DNA of 64,000 bases from Phymatolithon calcareum. Its lineage: Eukaryota > Rhodophyta > Florideophyceae > Hapalidiales. This document shows, in pieces, positions 42,135 to 54,121 of the stretch (the stretch's first letter is position 1; each line of letters begins with the position of its first letter). Position numbers and translations under genes: made by a program. Location: the NCBI GenBank assembly GCA_977006965.1, contig OZ345354.1:3286001-3350000 (forward strand), in the 5' to 3' direction. The notes below the pieces were generated by a model. It had not been told where the DNA came from and did not search any database. It saw only the letters and a program-made list of their open reading frames with translations.

Positions 42135-44007
42135 TTAAATCGTATAGTCAAATCCGTCCATGAGGCACTTGACGTTGTTTTGCACCAGGCGTGCTGACTG
42201 GCGCTGGAAGATGGCTGCTCGGGCGAAGCTGGAGGACACCATCTTTCGGGATGCTGCCGCATCTGCAACCTTCTGCATGTAGAGATGCGCGGTGGGTTCC
42301 CAGCCTCTCAAAGTCGTCATCGCAATCGGTACGTGTCTGTGCCCGGCCCCCATGTCACGGAGGAAATTCGCGTAGTGCGCTTCTTTCTGGTTCCTCGCGA
42401 TCGCCAGCGACCCGTGCGGGTTGTTGATACAGCTGTTGATCCGCGAGGAACTGGACAGGGGGTGTCAGATGGTTGCATCGAGCCAGCCTGTGCCACCTTG
42501 GGTACCCAGAGAGTGGATATCCGGGCGCACTCTATGACCGACGTCTGTGCGAGGCTCAACCGTAGGCTGACGAGCGGCATGGCGGAGGTCGGACGCAACG
42601 AGACGGACCTGGGAGCCGTGGAGCCAGATGCGCTGGGGACCGCGCTCACAGTGCAGCAGGAGGTACCCAAACTCGTCAAGCTCATGCGAGCAGCCACGGC
42701 GAGCGCAAACAGAGCCGTGCTCGAAGAGTGGGATGCGGTATAAAACCTGAAATCGCAATCTTCGATGTATGTTTTAAGGCCGGGGGCTGGTTGGCATTTC
42801 AGCCAGTCCTTGGCTCCTAGGACACCCAGGGAGGCCCGAAAAGCTTGAGTTCTCTGGTCTCCAGCCGGGATATCCTGAGCAACCTTCTTGAGAACAGCTC
42901 GAACGGCATCTCTCTGGCGGAGAGGGGAATCGCTCTTGAACTTCTCGAGCTCTACCACATCGTCCGGTAGGCACCTCGAGATCCACAATTGGTGTGCCTC
43001 GACTCCCAGAGGGTTGGTTTTAAGGGCAGTCTCGGGCTGAAAGTGGTACCAGGCCAGGAGGGTCCGGACGAGAGCGAAGGACGCCAGACAGGCAGCTGCA
43101 GCTGTGTCTGCGGCAGATGTGATCCCGATTCCGAAAGATGGAACTTCAGGCTTGACTGATAGCTGAAGTTCGCGGAATGTGAGCTGCGGATGGACTCCAC
43201 CCACGAGGGTCCGCATGCAATCATGCATCATCCCATCGAACATCTCAGCACCCTTGGTAGTGCATGAGCGTGGGATGGCTCGGAGTAGAGAGTTGAGCCT
43301 GCAGACCCCAGAGCACGACCGGAGGAGTGCCAGGGCGACATGTAAATATTCCAGCTTGGAAATGGCGTCCAGGAGAGGCTGAAGAGAGGTGACATGGTCC
43401 ACGAATGATGCCTCCATGTACTCCTCGGTGCCGATGGGTGCCTTGAGGACCTTAGTACCGTTCCCATAAGTCTGTTTCACTTCAGATGGGTAGACAAGGC
43501 GGTCCTCCTGGGAAGGTTCGTTGGGCCACGAAATAGAGCACTTGCCAAGCGCAGGGGAAAGCCGTATCCCCGAGCTTCCTCCGACGTAAAGAACTCTAGA
43601 TCCCTCCGTAGTACAGAGTGCTCGGCCACCACTACCCCATCGTCCAAGTAGAATAGGAGGAGGTGTAGTAGCTTGGCCGTGGCTACAGCTTCGGTCCCTC
43701 CAGAAGTCTCTAGGTCCCTGATGATGCTCTGCAGCTTCTTCAAGGCGGCCCTCAAGGCCAAGCAGAATAGAAGGGGACCAAGCCGGTCCCCCTGCTGTAC
43801 GCCTGTGACGCTTTTAAAGACCGAGTCTCCGAACCAGAGGAAGGGAGATTCCTCGGCATCGTAGCAGTACCTCACCCACGGGAAGAGTTCTGGGAAGTGA
43901 ACTCGGACCTCTCTGAGGAATGCACGGCGACTGACGAGATTAAAAGCATTTCTCAGATCGACCTGGACTAGTCCCAAGGAGCTGTCCCGGCCATGAGCCC
44001 TAGCCAA
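42135..44007 (-). pseudogene. LINE reverse transcriptase and restriction-like endonuclease
   Basis: 44007-43477 contains LVQVDLRNAFNLVSRRAFL, GVQQGDRLGPLLFCLAL and LLLFYLDDGVVV, the RT motifs including a YLDD-type active site. The next frame (43480 to about 42750) holds the thumb and linker: VTSLQPLLDAISKL, ALLRSCSGVCRLNSLLRAIP. Then in another frame come GSVCARRGCSHELDEFGYLL, LHC and HRVRPDIHSLGTQGGTGWLD, an RPD...D pattern of restriction-like endonucleases. A final frame to 42135 (GHRHVPIAMTTLRGWEPTAH) completes the protein. At least three frameshifts make it inactive. Confidence 0.75.
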
Positions 44008-45079
44008 AGTCCTCGCAGCATGAACTCTTACCTATGTACCCCCTGATGTAGCCACCCCAGCCTTTGTAGGTTTCAGATGGGCGTTAGCCTTGGGCTCACA
44101 CCTCTCCATTAGGAGGATCCCCACGAGTCTGCGAATAGTCTCGCCCACAGCAATTGGTCTAACGGCCACAGAATGGGTTACTGAGTCCTTGTTGAGGGCA
44201 GTGACCGGAGCGCTGGTAACTCAGGGTGCCATGGACTCTGGCCCAGACCCAGCGGCTAGCACGTTGACCATTTTAGTAAGTCTCCCGAGCAACTCAGTGG
44301 TCTAGTGAGTGGAGGGGACACTCAGGAGCTCTCCCAAATGGGTTGGGGAGAGCCCTGAGCCTTCTGGGGCTGATGCTCGGGGGAACTTGGTCACAGATTT
44401 CGCTACCTGGCTGGGTGTAAAAGGCACGTAGGTAGGTAGGGGTGGGAGGTTGGCCGGAAATGGGTTCTCAGCGTCCGAAGATGGTAACTCCTGGGGGTGT
44501 AGCTGGATAAGGGCTGCAGTAACCTCATCAGAAGTGAGAGCCCGGATCGCCTTGCTGTAGGCTCCCTCCTTAGACAACTTCAAAGCCCTGGCACCATTAA
44601 TTCGGGCTTGGTCCCCTGGGGAAGGGGACCGATGAGCACGGTAGATGGCACACTTCCTAGCCTCCGCCCAGAGGTCGGAGTATTTTTTTCCAACCCCACA
44701 GCTCCAGCCGGGACTTAAAGATATACATGCTGGAGCTGGCCATCCCAGATGAGGCTCGAGATGCGGCCGAGGGCGGATTGGATAGAATGGCGGCAGGGAA
44801 GAGTAGGAAGAGGCTCAGGTAGTGTAGAGCATCCTCCTGGGAGGCCGAATTCCCAAATCCCCAGAGTACCAGTGCTAATGCATCCCGGACTTCAGCCCAA
44901 ATCCGGGAGGGGCTGTGCGTGACCATTGGTATGTGAGTCTGTAGAATCTCAGCGACTGTGGGAACCCCAGCTGGCGAATCTGCGGGTGCAACCGAGGAGG
45001 TCGGAGGCTGAGGGGGCGGAAGGGGATGCTGGCTGTCCGGGACTCTCTGCGGGTTAAGTGAGAGTGCTGAGGATCCCTG

Positions 45080-45532
45080 TCAAGCTACGAGTACCGGTCG
45101 GGCTTGTGTAGTACCTAAGACAGAGTACTGGGAGTCCAGCACTGGGGCGTAGGCTGGGGTACGCATCTCAGGACAGGACGTGGGGGCCGTGCGGGTGCTA
45201 CAGTGTTTATAGCGGAGGGAGTGAGTCCCGGAGATCGTAGCCCGTCCACAAACTGTCCCCATATAGGACACGTGTATCTCACAGTACAAGTACCCATACT
45301 GGGCGAGGAAGGCATTCAGCCTAGCGACCTCGCCGGACCTGGGCACCGTCTTCCTATCTGCGCCGTGCATCTTCCGCAGGTGGAATAGGAGAGCCTCCAC
45401 TGTAGTTAGAGAGGCCTCGGGGCAGCCGATGAGGCAGTTGTGACAATCCGTAGCCCTACTTCCCGCGGTACGAAGGCGCTGGGGGACAATCCATACCTTC
45501 GGATTGCAGGGATCTCGGTGTCCAGTGACCAT
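45080..45532 (-). pseudogene. LINE N-terminal zinc-finger segment
   Basis: CHNCLIGCPEASLTTVEALL followed by FHLRKMH fits a C2H2-type finger (CxxC...Hx4H). Such fingers bind target DNA in R2-like LINEs. It lies upstream of the RT on the same strand, separated by broken frames at 44930-44310. Confidence 0.6.
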
Positions 45533-45869
45533 AATTTTGAAAATTCGCTAAAGCGAGCAGGGGCTCGACCCAACCCTGAGTTGCCCTTCGCGTGCGAAGC
45601 TTCTAACCAGTAGGCAAGCCGGCCTTCCTTCGTCACTACGCACGAGCTCTCCAAGGTCGAGTGACTCGCTTCGGAAATTCAAAAATTTGAAAAATGTGCT
45701 GAATTTAAATAAAAAATAGTACAATTCAAGCGAAAAAACAATGACCAGCTTCTTGGTAAGACGAAGCTGGTCGATACGGAGGGTGGCTCTACGGTGAGGC
45801 ACTGCTTAGACGGAGAACGAAAGTTGGCCCACTGGCGCGCAACGGAGAAGCGTTTCGGCCGGCACCTTG

Positions 45870-46722
45870 GTGGTGCCTGGTATCACTCGGAAATCCCCAG
45901 TGTTTTTCTTTTTTGTGGGAAATCTATTGGCTGTATGCATACATAAGATAAGGTTCAACCGGATGGATATGCAATGAGGTGAGGGATCACTCGGAATCCC
46001 CTGTGTTCTTCTTTTTGTGGGAAATCTATTGGCTGTATCCAGTAACGTTTATATTCTGTCATGTCACTGTGTTTGTCTATTATAAAAAATTACTATATAT
46101 GTCCGTTGCAAGTTGTGTGCGTGCCCTTTACAAGTTTCGAGATTGAGTGCTGTGAATGAGAAATTTTTGCCCCGCGAGAAATATATTGGTAGACTTTGTT
46201 ACGGGTTGACAATTCGGCTGTTTGGGACCAACTTGTCCTCGGACCGGACCGTTCAAGGACTCTGACCAGTAATTATTTTTTTAATTAATTTTCTTTTTAA
46301 TTTAATTACCATTTTTAATTACCATATTACTAATTACGGTTCAGGGGACCAGTAGGGTGCAGAGATTCGAACTGCTACACCTCCCATTCCGTTGTCGTAT
46401 CTGGCTGCCTTACCTGTCCGTAAGCATCCGCGAGCAGACACGTGGGGACCTGTCGGAGCCCGATTCGCTGTCCCGCCTCTGCGAGAGTGCGCTTAAGGGC
46501 TCTCCGACCGTTCAATACCGCATAGTCATTCATGCGGACAAGAGAGCGAATGAGCACGTGCGTCTATACAATGGGCCCTCTTGCTGTGAGATCGCTGCGT
46601 TGATACCTGGAAACGAGGATGGAATGGCTGGCAGGCGTGATATATTTCTACGAAATTAATTAAAATAATATCTCGAAATAAGCGGACGTCATCGACGCGA
46701 AGCATCGAAACGGAGCCACTTG
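45870..46722 (+). mobile_element. Helitron 3' part
   Basis: Contains blocks similar to Helitron 1 in the same order (ACTTTGTTACGGGTTGACAATTCGG at ~46193 against 38620; GGGTGCAGAGAT..., TGCGAGAGTGCGCTTA), and ends in a hairpin CGACGC-GAA-GCATCG plus ACGGAGCCACTTG at 46722. Two direct copies of a ~100-bp segment (ATCACTCGGAAATCCCC...CTATTGGCTGTAT) occur at 45885-46045. With 40718-41007 it may be one Helitron split by the LINE and MULE. Confidence 0.65.
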
Positions 46723-47140
46723 TCAACTATTCTAGTTTAATCTTGGCGTCGGCTGTGTGTAGTGCCAGAAAGGCTTAGATTGTTGCTGTTGGGTGCTTTT
46801 ACAGATATGTGTGTTGAGCAGATTCCGTTTGTGTGTGGATGTCTGGATTTTTAGTGATATGCAGCGCTGAGCTATGGCGGATATATCAGATGAGATTGTC
46901 ATGCATGCGAGTGGAAGCGAGTATGACCAAAACGAGAGGCAATTTCCAGATAGCCCTTTCATACGATCCCGTTCACGGGCAATTCTATCTGCGCTCAGCA
47001 AGTGCCTATTTGGCGACTTTGATGATAAAGAATGAGAGCTTCCAACAACAACCATTCTTGTGATGGCTGATAGGTGGAAGACTTGAAATGACCGAAGTCA
47101 TCCGAAGCCATCACTGGCCTGCACGTGTAGAGCGCCGTCC
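46723..47140 (+). other. Upstream region, possible first exon of five-exon gene
   Basis: An ATG at 46874 opens 53 codons (MADISDEIVMHASGSEYDQN...SKCLFGDFDDKE). It could be an upstream exon of the gene at 47141-48014, but I found no clean splice linking them. Confidence 0.3.
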
Positions 47141-48014
47141 ATGATATCCTTGTCCCAGATGGCACAGGATATTTTCAGTACATCACTGCAAGCGTGAGTC
47201 GAATCGAGACACAAAAGGCTGGTTTGTTGAGTAAACTTCAGGTGGTTCGTGCTGTATTATTTATCATGAATAATCTTGTCTCGACTGCTCGTATCTAATC
47301 ACAGGAGCAACTAGCAGGGAAGCAATACAAAATGTCAAGCTCGGGTTGTCGAATGATAAGCTATCGTTAGATCGAGTACTCTCATTTACGAGGAGAGCAC
47401 TCGATGACGTTCTGGCCACGTTTCAAGCAGTCAAGAACAAGGTAACCTGAATCACTCTTGCTCAACAATCGCATCATGAGACACGGTATGCTGACTCCGC
47501 GTTACACAGTGCAGTGGAGTAATTTTCCCCCTCGAGGCCCGCTCAAGGACCAGAGGTAGGTTTTGGTACCCTACTATAGTGGGTCGCAACTTCTAGCCGC
47601 ATGTCACTCCAGACCAATTCTAGAAATTGCAAAGTTGCCCCAATTGTCTGCTGATGCGTTGGTACTTTTAAATAAGAATCTCCATTTCTTCTTCGTATCT
47701 AATCGTCTGGCACATCTTGATCCTCGCCAAGGTAGCAGGCGTTCTGTCGAATTCAAGTTGTTTGCGCTCTCCACAAGCTATATCTCGACATTTTCTATTT
47801 CGATCACTTCATCGATGCCACAGCTGCAAGATTTACCAGTGTGATTGGTTTTTCCGGTGACACTTCGATGGCCTGCTATGAGTTGATAGCTCTCGATTGT
47901 ATGATCCTGCAATCCAATTCATCTTCACCTTCGTATGCACTGCCCAATACTCTCATTGGCTTCATCCCTCGGATTCGTGTGGACCCTGTGACTACAAGTT
48001 CTTCGTTTAATTGA
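47141..48014 (+). CDS. Five-exon gene of unknown function
   Basis: Exons 47141-47193, 47318-47441, 47510-47555, 47624-47731 and 47824-48014 join through four GT-AG introns in consistent phase to 173 codons. Pieces: MISLSQMAQDIFSTSLQ; EAIQNVKLGLSNDKLSLDRV; FTRRALDDVLATFQAVKNK; IAKLPQLSADALVLLNKNLH; ARFTSVIGFSGDTSMACYEL; GFIPRIRVDPVTTSSSFN. Introns are 68 to 124 bp. Long open frames do not cross the introns, but all five exons use one sensible frame, which is hard to get by chance. The protein looks helical at first, then mixed, without signal peptide or known motif. The start may be further upstream. I do not recognise the family. Confidence 0.55.
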
Positions 48015-48817
48015 TGTTGTTTGGATTTTGCTGTTCCTTACACGCAACAATTTATGCCATTGAGATTCCACGATCGACCAACAATGTAGCAAACACCTTG
48101 ATTCTAAAGCGCAACATGAAAATTGTGAATCTCATTTATTGGTCACCTCCTTGTTGCGTCTTAGAACATGGTTTTCTGTCCACAGATTGTCAAAAAAACG
48201 TCAATAGGATTGCCTCGTGACGCTTGGAGAATACTTGAATGCAGGGCACAGACGCTGCACGTACAGAAGCATAGGGGGTTCGCTTAAAGTAAAGTTGCTC
48301 TATGGGCTAGATATAACGGGCTGTTGCCTTTCGAAGACGCTGTGCTTGCGTTAGCGGTAGAGATTCTCGGGCAGCAGCCAAAGGCCAAGTTGGCAAGTAG
48401 TGTTGTGGAAAACATGTCCCACAGGACTGGAAGCTCTTTTCACCAGCAGCGACATTTCTCCTTGGCAAGATGAACGTGTAGGCAACGAAGACTAGTTCTG
48501 AACTTGAGTAGCATTCTTGACCGAACACGGGATGGGTATTGTCTTTTCCAAAAGCGACAGATCAGTATTTAGGTGTATCATTCTAATAGTGAGAGAGCCT
48601 GCTCATAGTCTTTCCTCAAGTACAGCAGTATAGAGTTTTTTACTTTTTTATTGCAATTTTTAAAGCCCCACAGTCGTACGAATATACGGGCAAGGCTTCC
48701 TCAGGTGCTATCCTCACTAGAGTGGCTCTACTCTTATGTCTGGTATTCTATCCCTAGCATGTACTCGGTTGTTTTTGATAGCTCTTCATGGCAGTTTTCG
48801 AGATGTCGCTTCTTCTT
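48015..48817. other. No recognisable gene
   Basis: 3' side of the five-exon gene; short frames only. Confidence 0.4.
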
Positions 48818-49507
48818 TCAGTACAGCTCTTCTTCATTCTGCAAACTCTCGATGATGCTTTTGCTAAAGAGCAAAATGTTATCTAGTGCCTTCTCAGTTG
48901 CCGCTCTGTCTTCTTCTTTGATTTCATAGGCTGACAAGTTGCGCTCCAGGGTCTCCACGTGCTGTCTGACTTTGTTTCCAAATCTATCTGCCATCAGTGT
49001 GGTAGACACTTGGGGAAATCTTCCAAAGGCGTACTGAATCGCCAGTTGCCTGTGTTTGAGTTGCGGAAATTTAAGTATTGCAAAGAGTTCTCTTGTCTTG
49101 TCGTACGGAATTTCCTCTTTCTCTTCGATTCAAGGGTCTCTCCTTCTTTTGTCAGGAATCTTGATCGAAGTACTTCTGCAGATTGGTTTGCTATTATGTG
49201 CTTCATCGCTTCATCAAACGGTTCTCTGGTTTCCATCGCTGTGATGTCATTACTTGTGGCTTGAAGCTCTTCTGGGTTTCTTCTCTCTGGCGGTTCATCC
49301 AGAAACATTTCCTGCTTTCGCCACGGTCCTTTTCAACATCTTGAAAGCTAGTATTTCCTGTCGATGGGAAGCAGCTTGGATTCCGCAGAGTAGGCGAAGT
49401 CTAGCAGTCTTTCCTCGTGCCAGTGGCCCGAAGACTTGTCTGAAAAACGATTGTTCAACTTCCTTGACCGCGCTCTGGACCTTTTCTGTCCACGGTGTTA
49501 AGTGCAT
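48818..49507 (-). pseudogene. LINE reverse-transcriptase C-terminal fragment
   Basis: On the minus strand, LTPWTEKVQSAVKEVEQSFF, RQVFGPLARGKTARLRLLCG and IQAASHRQEILAFKMLKR resemble the region after the RT fingers/palm in Jockey/RTE-type LINEs (W...V...E....R...G). Downstream frames hold AMKHIIANQSAEVLRSRFLT and ADRFGNKVRQHVETLERNLS, separated by frameshifts and a stop at 49297. No catalytic motif remains. Confidence 0.5.
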
Positions 49508-49599
49508 AGCGTACTCCCAACAGATTTTTTACTGCTAGAGCATGCATTGAGATAATATGGTAAAAAACTACAATAGACAGTATCCGCTGAGTTTTTCCT

Positions 49600-49980
49600 G
49601 TCCTGTAATGCACGCACTTGCGCGCGGCACAGTATCCCTGCGGTTGCTGCGAATGGACCCGTTCCGGAAGGGGCGGGCAGGAGGCAGAGAAGGCACTCGG
49701 GAAGCGATAAGTAGCGACACGGAACTGCGGCGGACTCTCCAACATCACAATGAGCATCTGCAAGGACCTGGGATATGACGTTCTGGGAATCACAGAACTG
49801 GCTTGGTCGCATTCATAGAATGGCCGAGCCCCGCCTGGTCCGCCAGGTGCTGCTATAATGCGTCAGAGCAACACCAGAATCAGTCTTTGGTGACGTTCCT
49901 GGACGAAACGTGAAAGCCGCCGTCAAACTCGCTAACGATAGGATAGAATGGAAGAAACATGGATCCTCGAAGCGCTACTA
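49600..49980 (+). pseudogene. LINE C-terminal fragment, opposite strand
   Basis: The plus strand at about 49790-49970 reads GRIHRMAEPRLVRQVLL, then a stop, then VRATPESVFGDVPGRNVKAA and LANDRIEWKKHG. The G.I.RM...RL..QVL and NDR..W patterns match the final segment of many LINE RT proteins. It faces the other LINE scrap at 48818-49507. Confidence 0.45.
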
Positions 49981-50861
49981 GCCCCATTGGGGAAAAGGCA
50001 AACTGAATAATTGAATGAAAGTACCCGCTGAAACAGAAACGTATGGTTTTTGTTTGAAGTTAGTCCACTTCGCAGTTTCAAGGCCGAGGATGATGTTACA
50101 AAGCATGTAAACTGCTAATTTGAGAAATCAAGCAGTGCTGAGATAAAGATTACAGGCATTTCAAAGCAGTCGAATTATTGTTGAGCAACTACATTCATCT
50201 GCTGTATTTTGCATTTCCGTGCTGTTTCATATGCCCTCAGGACCGCAGCATGCAGCCGAGAAAGACGAGCAGACCTCCACGGGAAGGCTGAAGTTGGCAT
50301 CATCAAAACAGTCTGCAGGTCAGAACTGCACAGAAATAGATAGGGTGAACGTATCGCTTCCCACTAAGTTGCACCCTAGTCGATTTACAATATGCACATC
50401 CTTATGGGTAGCATATTTGAAACCTTTCGAACATACATCGTCTGGGTTTTGCTTTGCACAACGTTACTCGTAAATAAGTGGATTTATTGAGAAGGCACCA
50501 TGTGTCCCGACTTGAGGAAAGTAGGCACCTTTCTTAGCACTCTACTACACTCGAAATTTCAGTTCCTTAATCAGATTTACGTAGTATCTCGTCAATGGCT
50601 CGGGCCACCACAACGTTACTCTACGTCCTATGATGCAGCCTTGGAATATGCATGTGCCGTCTCTTTGACCTTCCTTTTTGATTCCAGACTCTGGAATCAC
50701 AATAGATACTCCCTTGTTAGAGATTCGAAAACAAGAAGCTGAGACGAAGGTCTCAGCGAATCCGTGCAGAGTAACGTTGATGCTAAAGATTAAGCATATG
50801 ACAATATAATTGTTGATGGACCTGCTCTTATTTTCTAGAAAGTCATCAACTTTAATAATTG
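49981..50861. other. No recognisable gene
   Basis: Contains short frames, one starting at 50219 (84 codons) without known motifs. Confidence 0.35.
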
Positions 50862-50933
50862 AATGGCCGCTCTCAGCATCTTCAAACTTATTTTTTTAAG
50901 AAAATACGTCTGAAGATGCTGAGAGAGGCCATT
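50862..50933. repeat. Long hairpin, 26-bp arms
   Basis: AATGGCCGCTCTCAGCATCT... at 50862-50887 pairs with 50908-50933 with two mismatches around a 20-base AT-rich loop. It could be a small MITE or a transcript hairpin. Confidence 0.85.
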
Positions 50934-51624
50934 TACACTTCACATTGAAAGTCCTGGTACAACTGTGCAGCAATAGGGAGCTGTCGGTAGGATCGAACAC
51001 TGTGAAGTTGTCACGTCGTGTTTGGATCTGTAACTTACCCTCCATATTTTGCAATAGTTGTGAGGTATACTTCGCAACACATGTCAAGCCTCTTATTTCT
51101 CGATCTATTATGCCGCGCAAGGGAACCAATAATGTCCGGCAGGATAGACATCCATGGAAGGTCGAGCTGCTTACGTATACAGTTCTGATAAATGTTTCCT
51201 ATGTCCGTAAGTCTGTCAGGAGTACAGGTGTAGCTTAGCAACAGCCGTGGAAGTCACAATAATCATATTGTCCACGTTGTACGGCCCTGTCGTTTTCGGT
51301 GGACGTAGACCTTTCGGATCACCTAGTATAGTACTTCCACCTAATCAACTGCAAGGCCTGGTTGTCGATTACTCGCGATAGGAGGCACTTCCAAAAATTT
51401 ACTAACATACATATCCATTGTTGACTAAACATACAGCTGCACATTTATTTTTATTGATATCTTTTTCTAATTTTTACTCGGTCCACACCAACCTAATATG
51501 GTGCCCTTCAGCTTCAAAATCGGTTTCTTCACACGGTAGATTTACATATGTACCGCAGTGCCACAGTACTAACGACGGCGTATACAGAATGCTGAAGTGA
51601 GGGAGTCGAAAGTCACAATTCTTC
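50934..51624. other. No recognisable gene
   Basis: Short frames on both strands; nothing identified. Confidence 0.35.
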
Positions 51625-52275
51625 ATGCTTAATCCGATGGTACACCAGGTCAATCTTCGAGATACCAGGCCAACAAGATGTTCACTCTCCAGGCAGAACT
51701 TAAATGCATTGATCAATGCAATGCAGTCTGCAGCTCCTCGTCAGGACCAAACGACGATATCTTCTCGTGCTGCCAACATGCCATTTACTCCAGTTCCTGC
51801 GAGCTTTGTTCCTCGTTTGAAATGTCAGCCCAAACTGGAGGATACCATGCCGCAATCGCATTTCCCGAGAAAGTTGCGGCCTAAGCAGGAGCGATGTGGT
51901 ATGGAAAGTGCTTGCGACTTCGACTTGTCCGTGAATCTTAAACGTGATTTGACTTTAGGGCTTGATCCAAGCCACCAGTCGCCAAGACACTCTCACAGCG
52001 ATGTCAAGAATCTACTGACAAGATTGTACGACGAGGCTGAGGAATACGCTGAGGGAAAGAAGTTAAAGGTTCGTGTGGCGATGAAAATGAAAAACTCGGA
52101 AAAGCAGAGAAGACTCATTGCAAAAGAACGGAGTCTTCTTCGAAGCAGAATTGAAGCCAGTGTAAGTCGTGTCAAGAGCGGAGAGCTTCACAAGGCATTG
52201 AAGATTGCTCTGAGGTGGTTGATTGAAAATACAGACATTATGCATCCGCTCCAATGTAGTGCTTGCGATAAATAG
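51625..52275 (+). CDS. Uncharacterised basic protein, 216 aa
   Basis: An uninterrupted frame from an ATG. The first half is low in structure (many Pro, Ser, Gln and Thr). The second half is strongly helical and basic: VKNLLTRLYDEAEEYAEGKK, KVRVAMKMKNSEKQRRLIAK and ERSLLRSRIEASVSRVKSGE, ending in NTDIMHPLQCSACDK with a CSAC pair at the end. No known domain was recognised. It could be a nucleic-acid-binding host protein or an element-derived gag-like protein. The two Cys close to the stop hint at a metal site cut short. No introns are needed. Confidence 0.4.
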   Translation: MLNPMVHQVNLRDTRPTRCSLSRQNLNALINAMQSAAPRQDQTTISSRAANMPFTPVPASFVPRLKCQPKLEDTMPQSHFPRKLRPKQERCGMESACDFDLSVNLKRDLTLGLDPSHQSPRHSHSDVKNLLTRLYDEAEEYAEGKKLKVRVAMKMKNSEKQRRLIAKERSLLRSRIEASVSRVKSGELHKALKIALRWLIENTDIMHPLQCSACDK

Positions 52276-54060
52276 CTCACATACTTGATTCAAATGCAAA
52301 AAACGCATTTCCATCCAAACGACGTCCTTTGGTTATTCGTTTTGCATAATGTTTGATCCGTCGTGTTTTACATTAGAATGCATATTCGAATTGTTTCTAC
52401 AAGACTATTGTTGCGCCCCGTGCAGAAAACAGTAAGATAATCGCCACGCTAGTTGAAATTAAGGAAGAAAAAGTATGGATTTTTGTTTGAAAGTTTCCAA
52501 TGTATCTGTAGACGCTTCGACCAACTTTGGGATGGCCATAGGGTAATGGACAGGCCTGAAGTGTATCACGCCTAGCCGACGGGATAGGTGAATATTATGA
52601 AGTCAGTGCCTTGTCAAGCGAAGGAGATGAGTGAAGAGGGGAACTCCCTTTCGAGAAAGTTATTGAATGGGCGACTAGACCTATATGTACTAAGAAAACT
52701 ACTGCAGAGTGCCCTCTGATGGGAAGCACAGCAGTCCAAAGAGATCGATCGTATGTGACAATATGCGAACTCGCCATGCTTGTCCGAATGCGGTTGCAGT
52801 AAGAAAACCAAAGGTTTTAGATGACTGTCTTTAAATTGGGAACAATATGTTCTCAATATGGTAACACAACATAAGGGGAATATCGTGGATGACGATATCA
52901 GATATGAAACTTGCTAATTGGGTTAACAGTCAATCTTGTCGAGTCTTAGGAAAGAATGAAGGTGAAAATCACGAAGGGAGATGATCGAGTCGATAACGTA
53001 AAAAAGCAAGGATGCACGGGACTGAAAATAAAGCAGATCATAACAGGGACCCGCGGCAAGTGGACAGAATAGAAAATGGAAACGCCCAATCGTTTCTGTC
53101 CTCTGTGGTGTGTGCGATCGAGGAAAGAATATTATTGAACATCCGGAGGCGAACAGCAGGCAGAGACTCGGTACAGATAAATAATCGGAAAAAACCTCAA
53201 AAAGTAGCTGCACCGCAAAACGCATCATAAAAATATAGCGAATCGCTATCCAGTCATCTCCTCGCATTGTTGAGACCCAATTAGTCCTCCTGAGATTCTT
53301 CCTTGGAGAGCCGTAATAGTCCCTCAGTCCAGAAGAAGAACTATCAACTCTCATATGCACACAAAAAGCTGTCACACTTCATACGCGCTGGGTCATCCAC
53401 TAGAATTAGGGTGGATTTGCAGTCACGCTGCGATCTGACTTCTAATTCTGCCACCCAGTTATATTTGCCGTCATGCCATCCAACTGAAGGCGTCAAACAC
53501 GTTGACCAAGGTTCTAAGGCGGTATTATCAAGTATATCGCCTTGTTGGAGAATATTATTCAACCGATCTCAATATCCTCAGAGGCAAAAATTTAATGCAG
53601 CCATTGCTCTGAGAAAATAGACTATGTGTCATGTGAAACTAGCTAGAAAACTGATACACGAGTACGCCGAACGCTGAAGAAAGAAACTGAGGACACGTCT
53701 GCGTGAATCTGATGAACTGTCCAAGATCCCCGCGAAGCTAGATACATAAATCAAAGGGTGCGGTTTTCCTGACGGGGATCGACATGCTTGCGCTTCTTTT
53801 CTCGTGCTTTTATTATTACTATAAGAAAATTCTAAATCTCTCTTGTTGGAGATACAGGGAGCGGGGTAGCCCGTACAGTTGCTTAGTTCCAGAAGAGGCG
53901 ACAGTGGCGGCTGAATTCGCACCGCAAACAATGGAATTGATGTTGCAGTGGCTATCGCCTGTCTCGTTGTTTTTTCCCTACCAGTGCGGCTTGTATGGGC
54001 AACGAAAACACTTAGCTCTTCTTCTGCACTACGCCTTTGGTGACTCGTGCAGACGGCTGT
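52276..54060. other. No recognisable gene
   Basis: Long stretch of short competing frames; the 150-codon minus-strand frame at 52923-53375 is Phe/Leu-rich and shows no family. Nothing else supported. Confidence 0.35.
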
Positions 54061-54121
54061 AGCGCCAGGCGCTCAGGAACACGACGCCACAAGGGTCAGA
54101 GAAGACCAGGAGAGAAAAGGA

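Larger units (their letters stand above)
42130..45660 (-). mobile_element. Non-LTR retrotransposon with R2/NeSL/HERO-like layout, decayed
   Basis: Read on the minus strand: a C2H2-type finger (45532-45080), a proline-rich linker, a reverse transcriptase (44007-43477 and on to about 42760), a Cys/His motif and an RPD endonuclease-like motif (42758-42465), then a last segment to 42135. N-terminal zinc finger plus C-terminal restriction-like endonuclease is the plan of early-branching LINEs. Several frameshifts and stops break the frame. The 3' end lies next to, and may run into, the MULE at 42105. Confidence 0.7.

Noticed and set aside
46340-46385. Sequence GATTCGAACTGC looking like a tRNA T-loop on the minus strand
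   Set aside because: The rest of a tRNA cloverleaf cannot be built, and the segment aligns with Helitron 1 sequence at about 38800.
52923-53375. 150-codon minus-strand frame as a membrane protein gene
   Set aside because: Hydrophobic residues are scattered, no recognisable helices or motif, and the opposite strand is also open.
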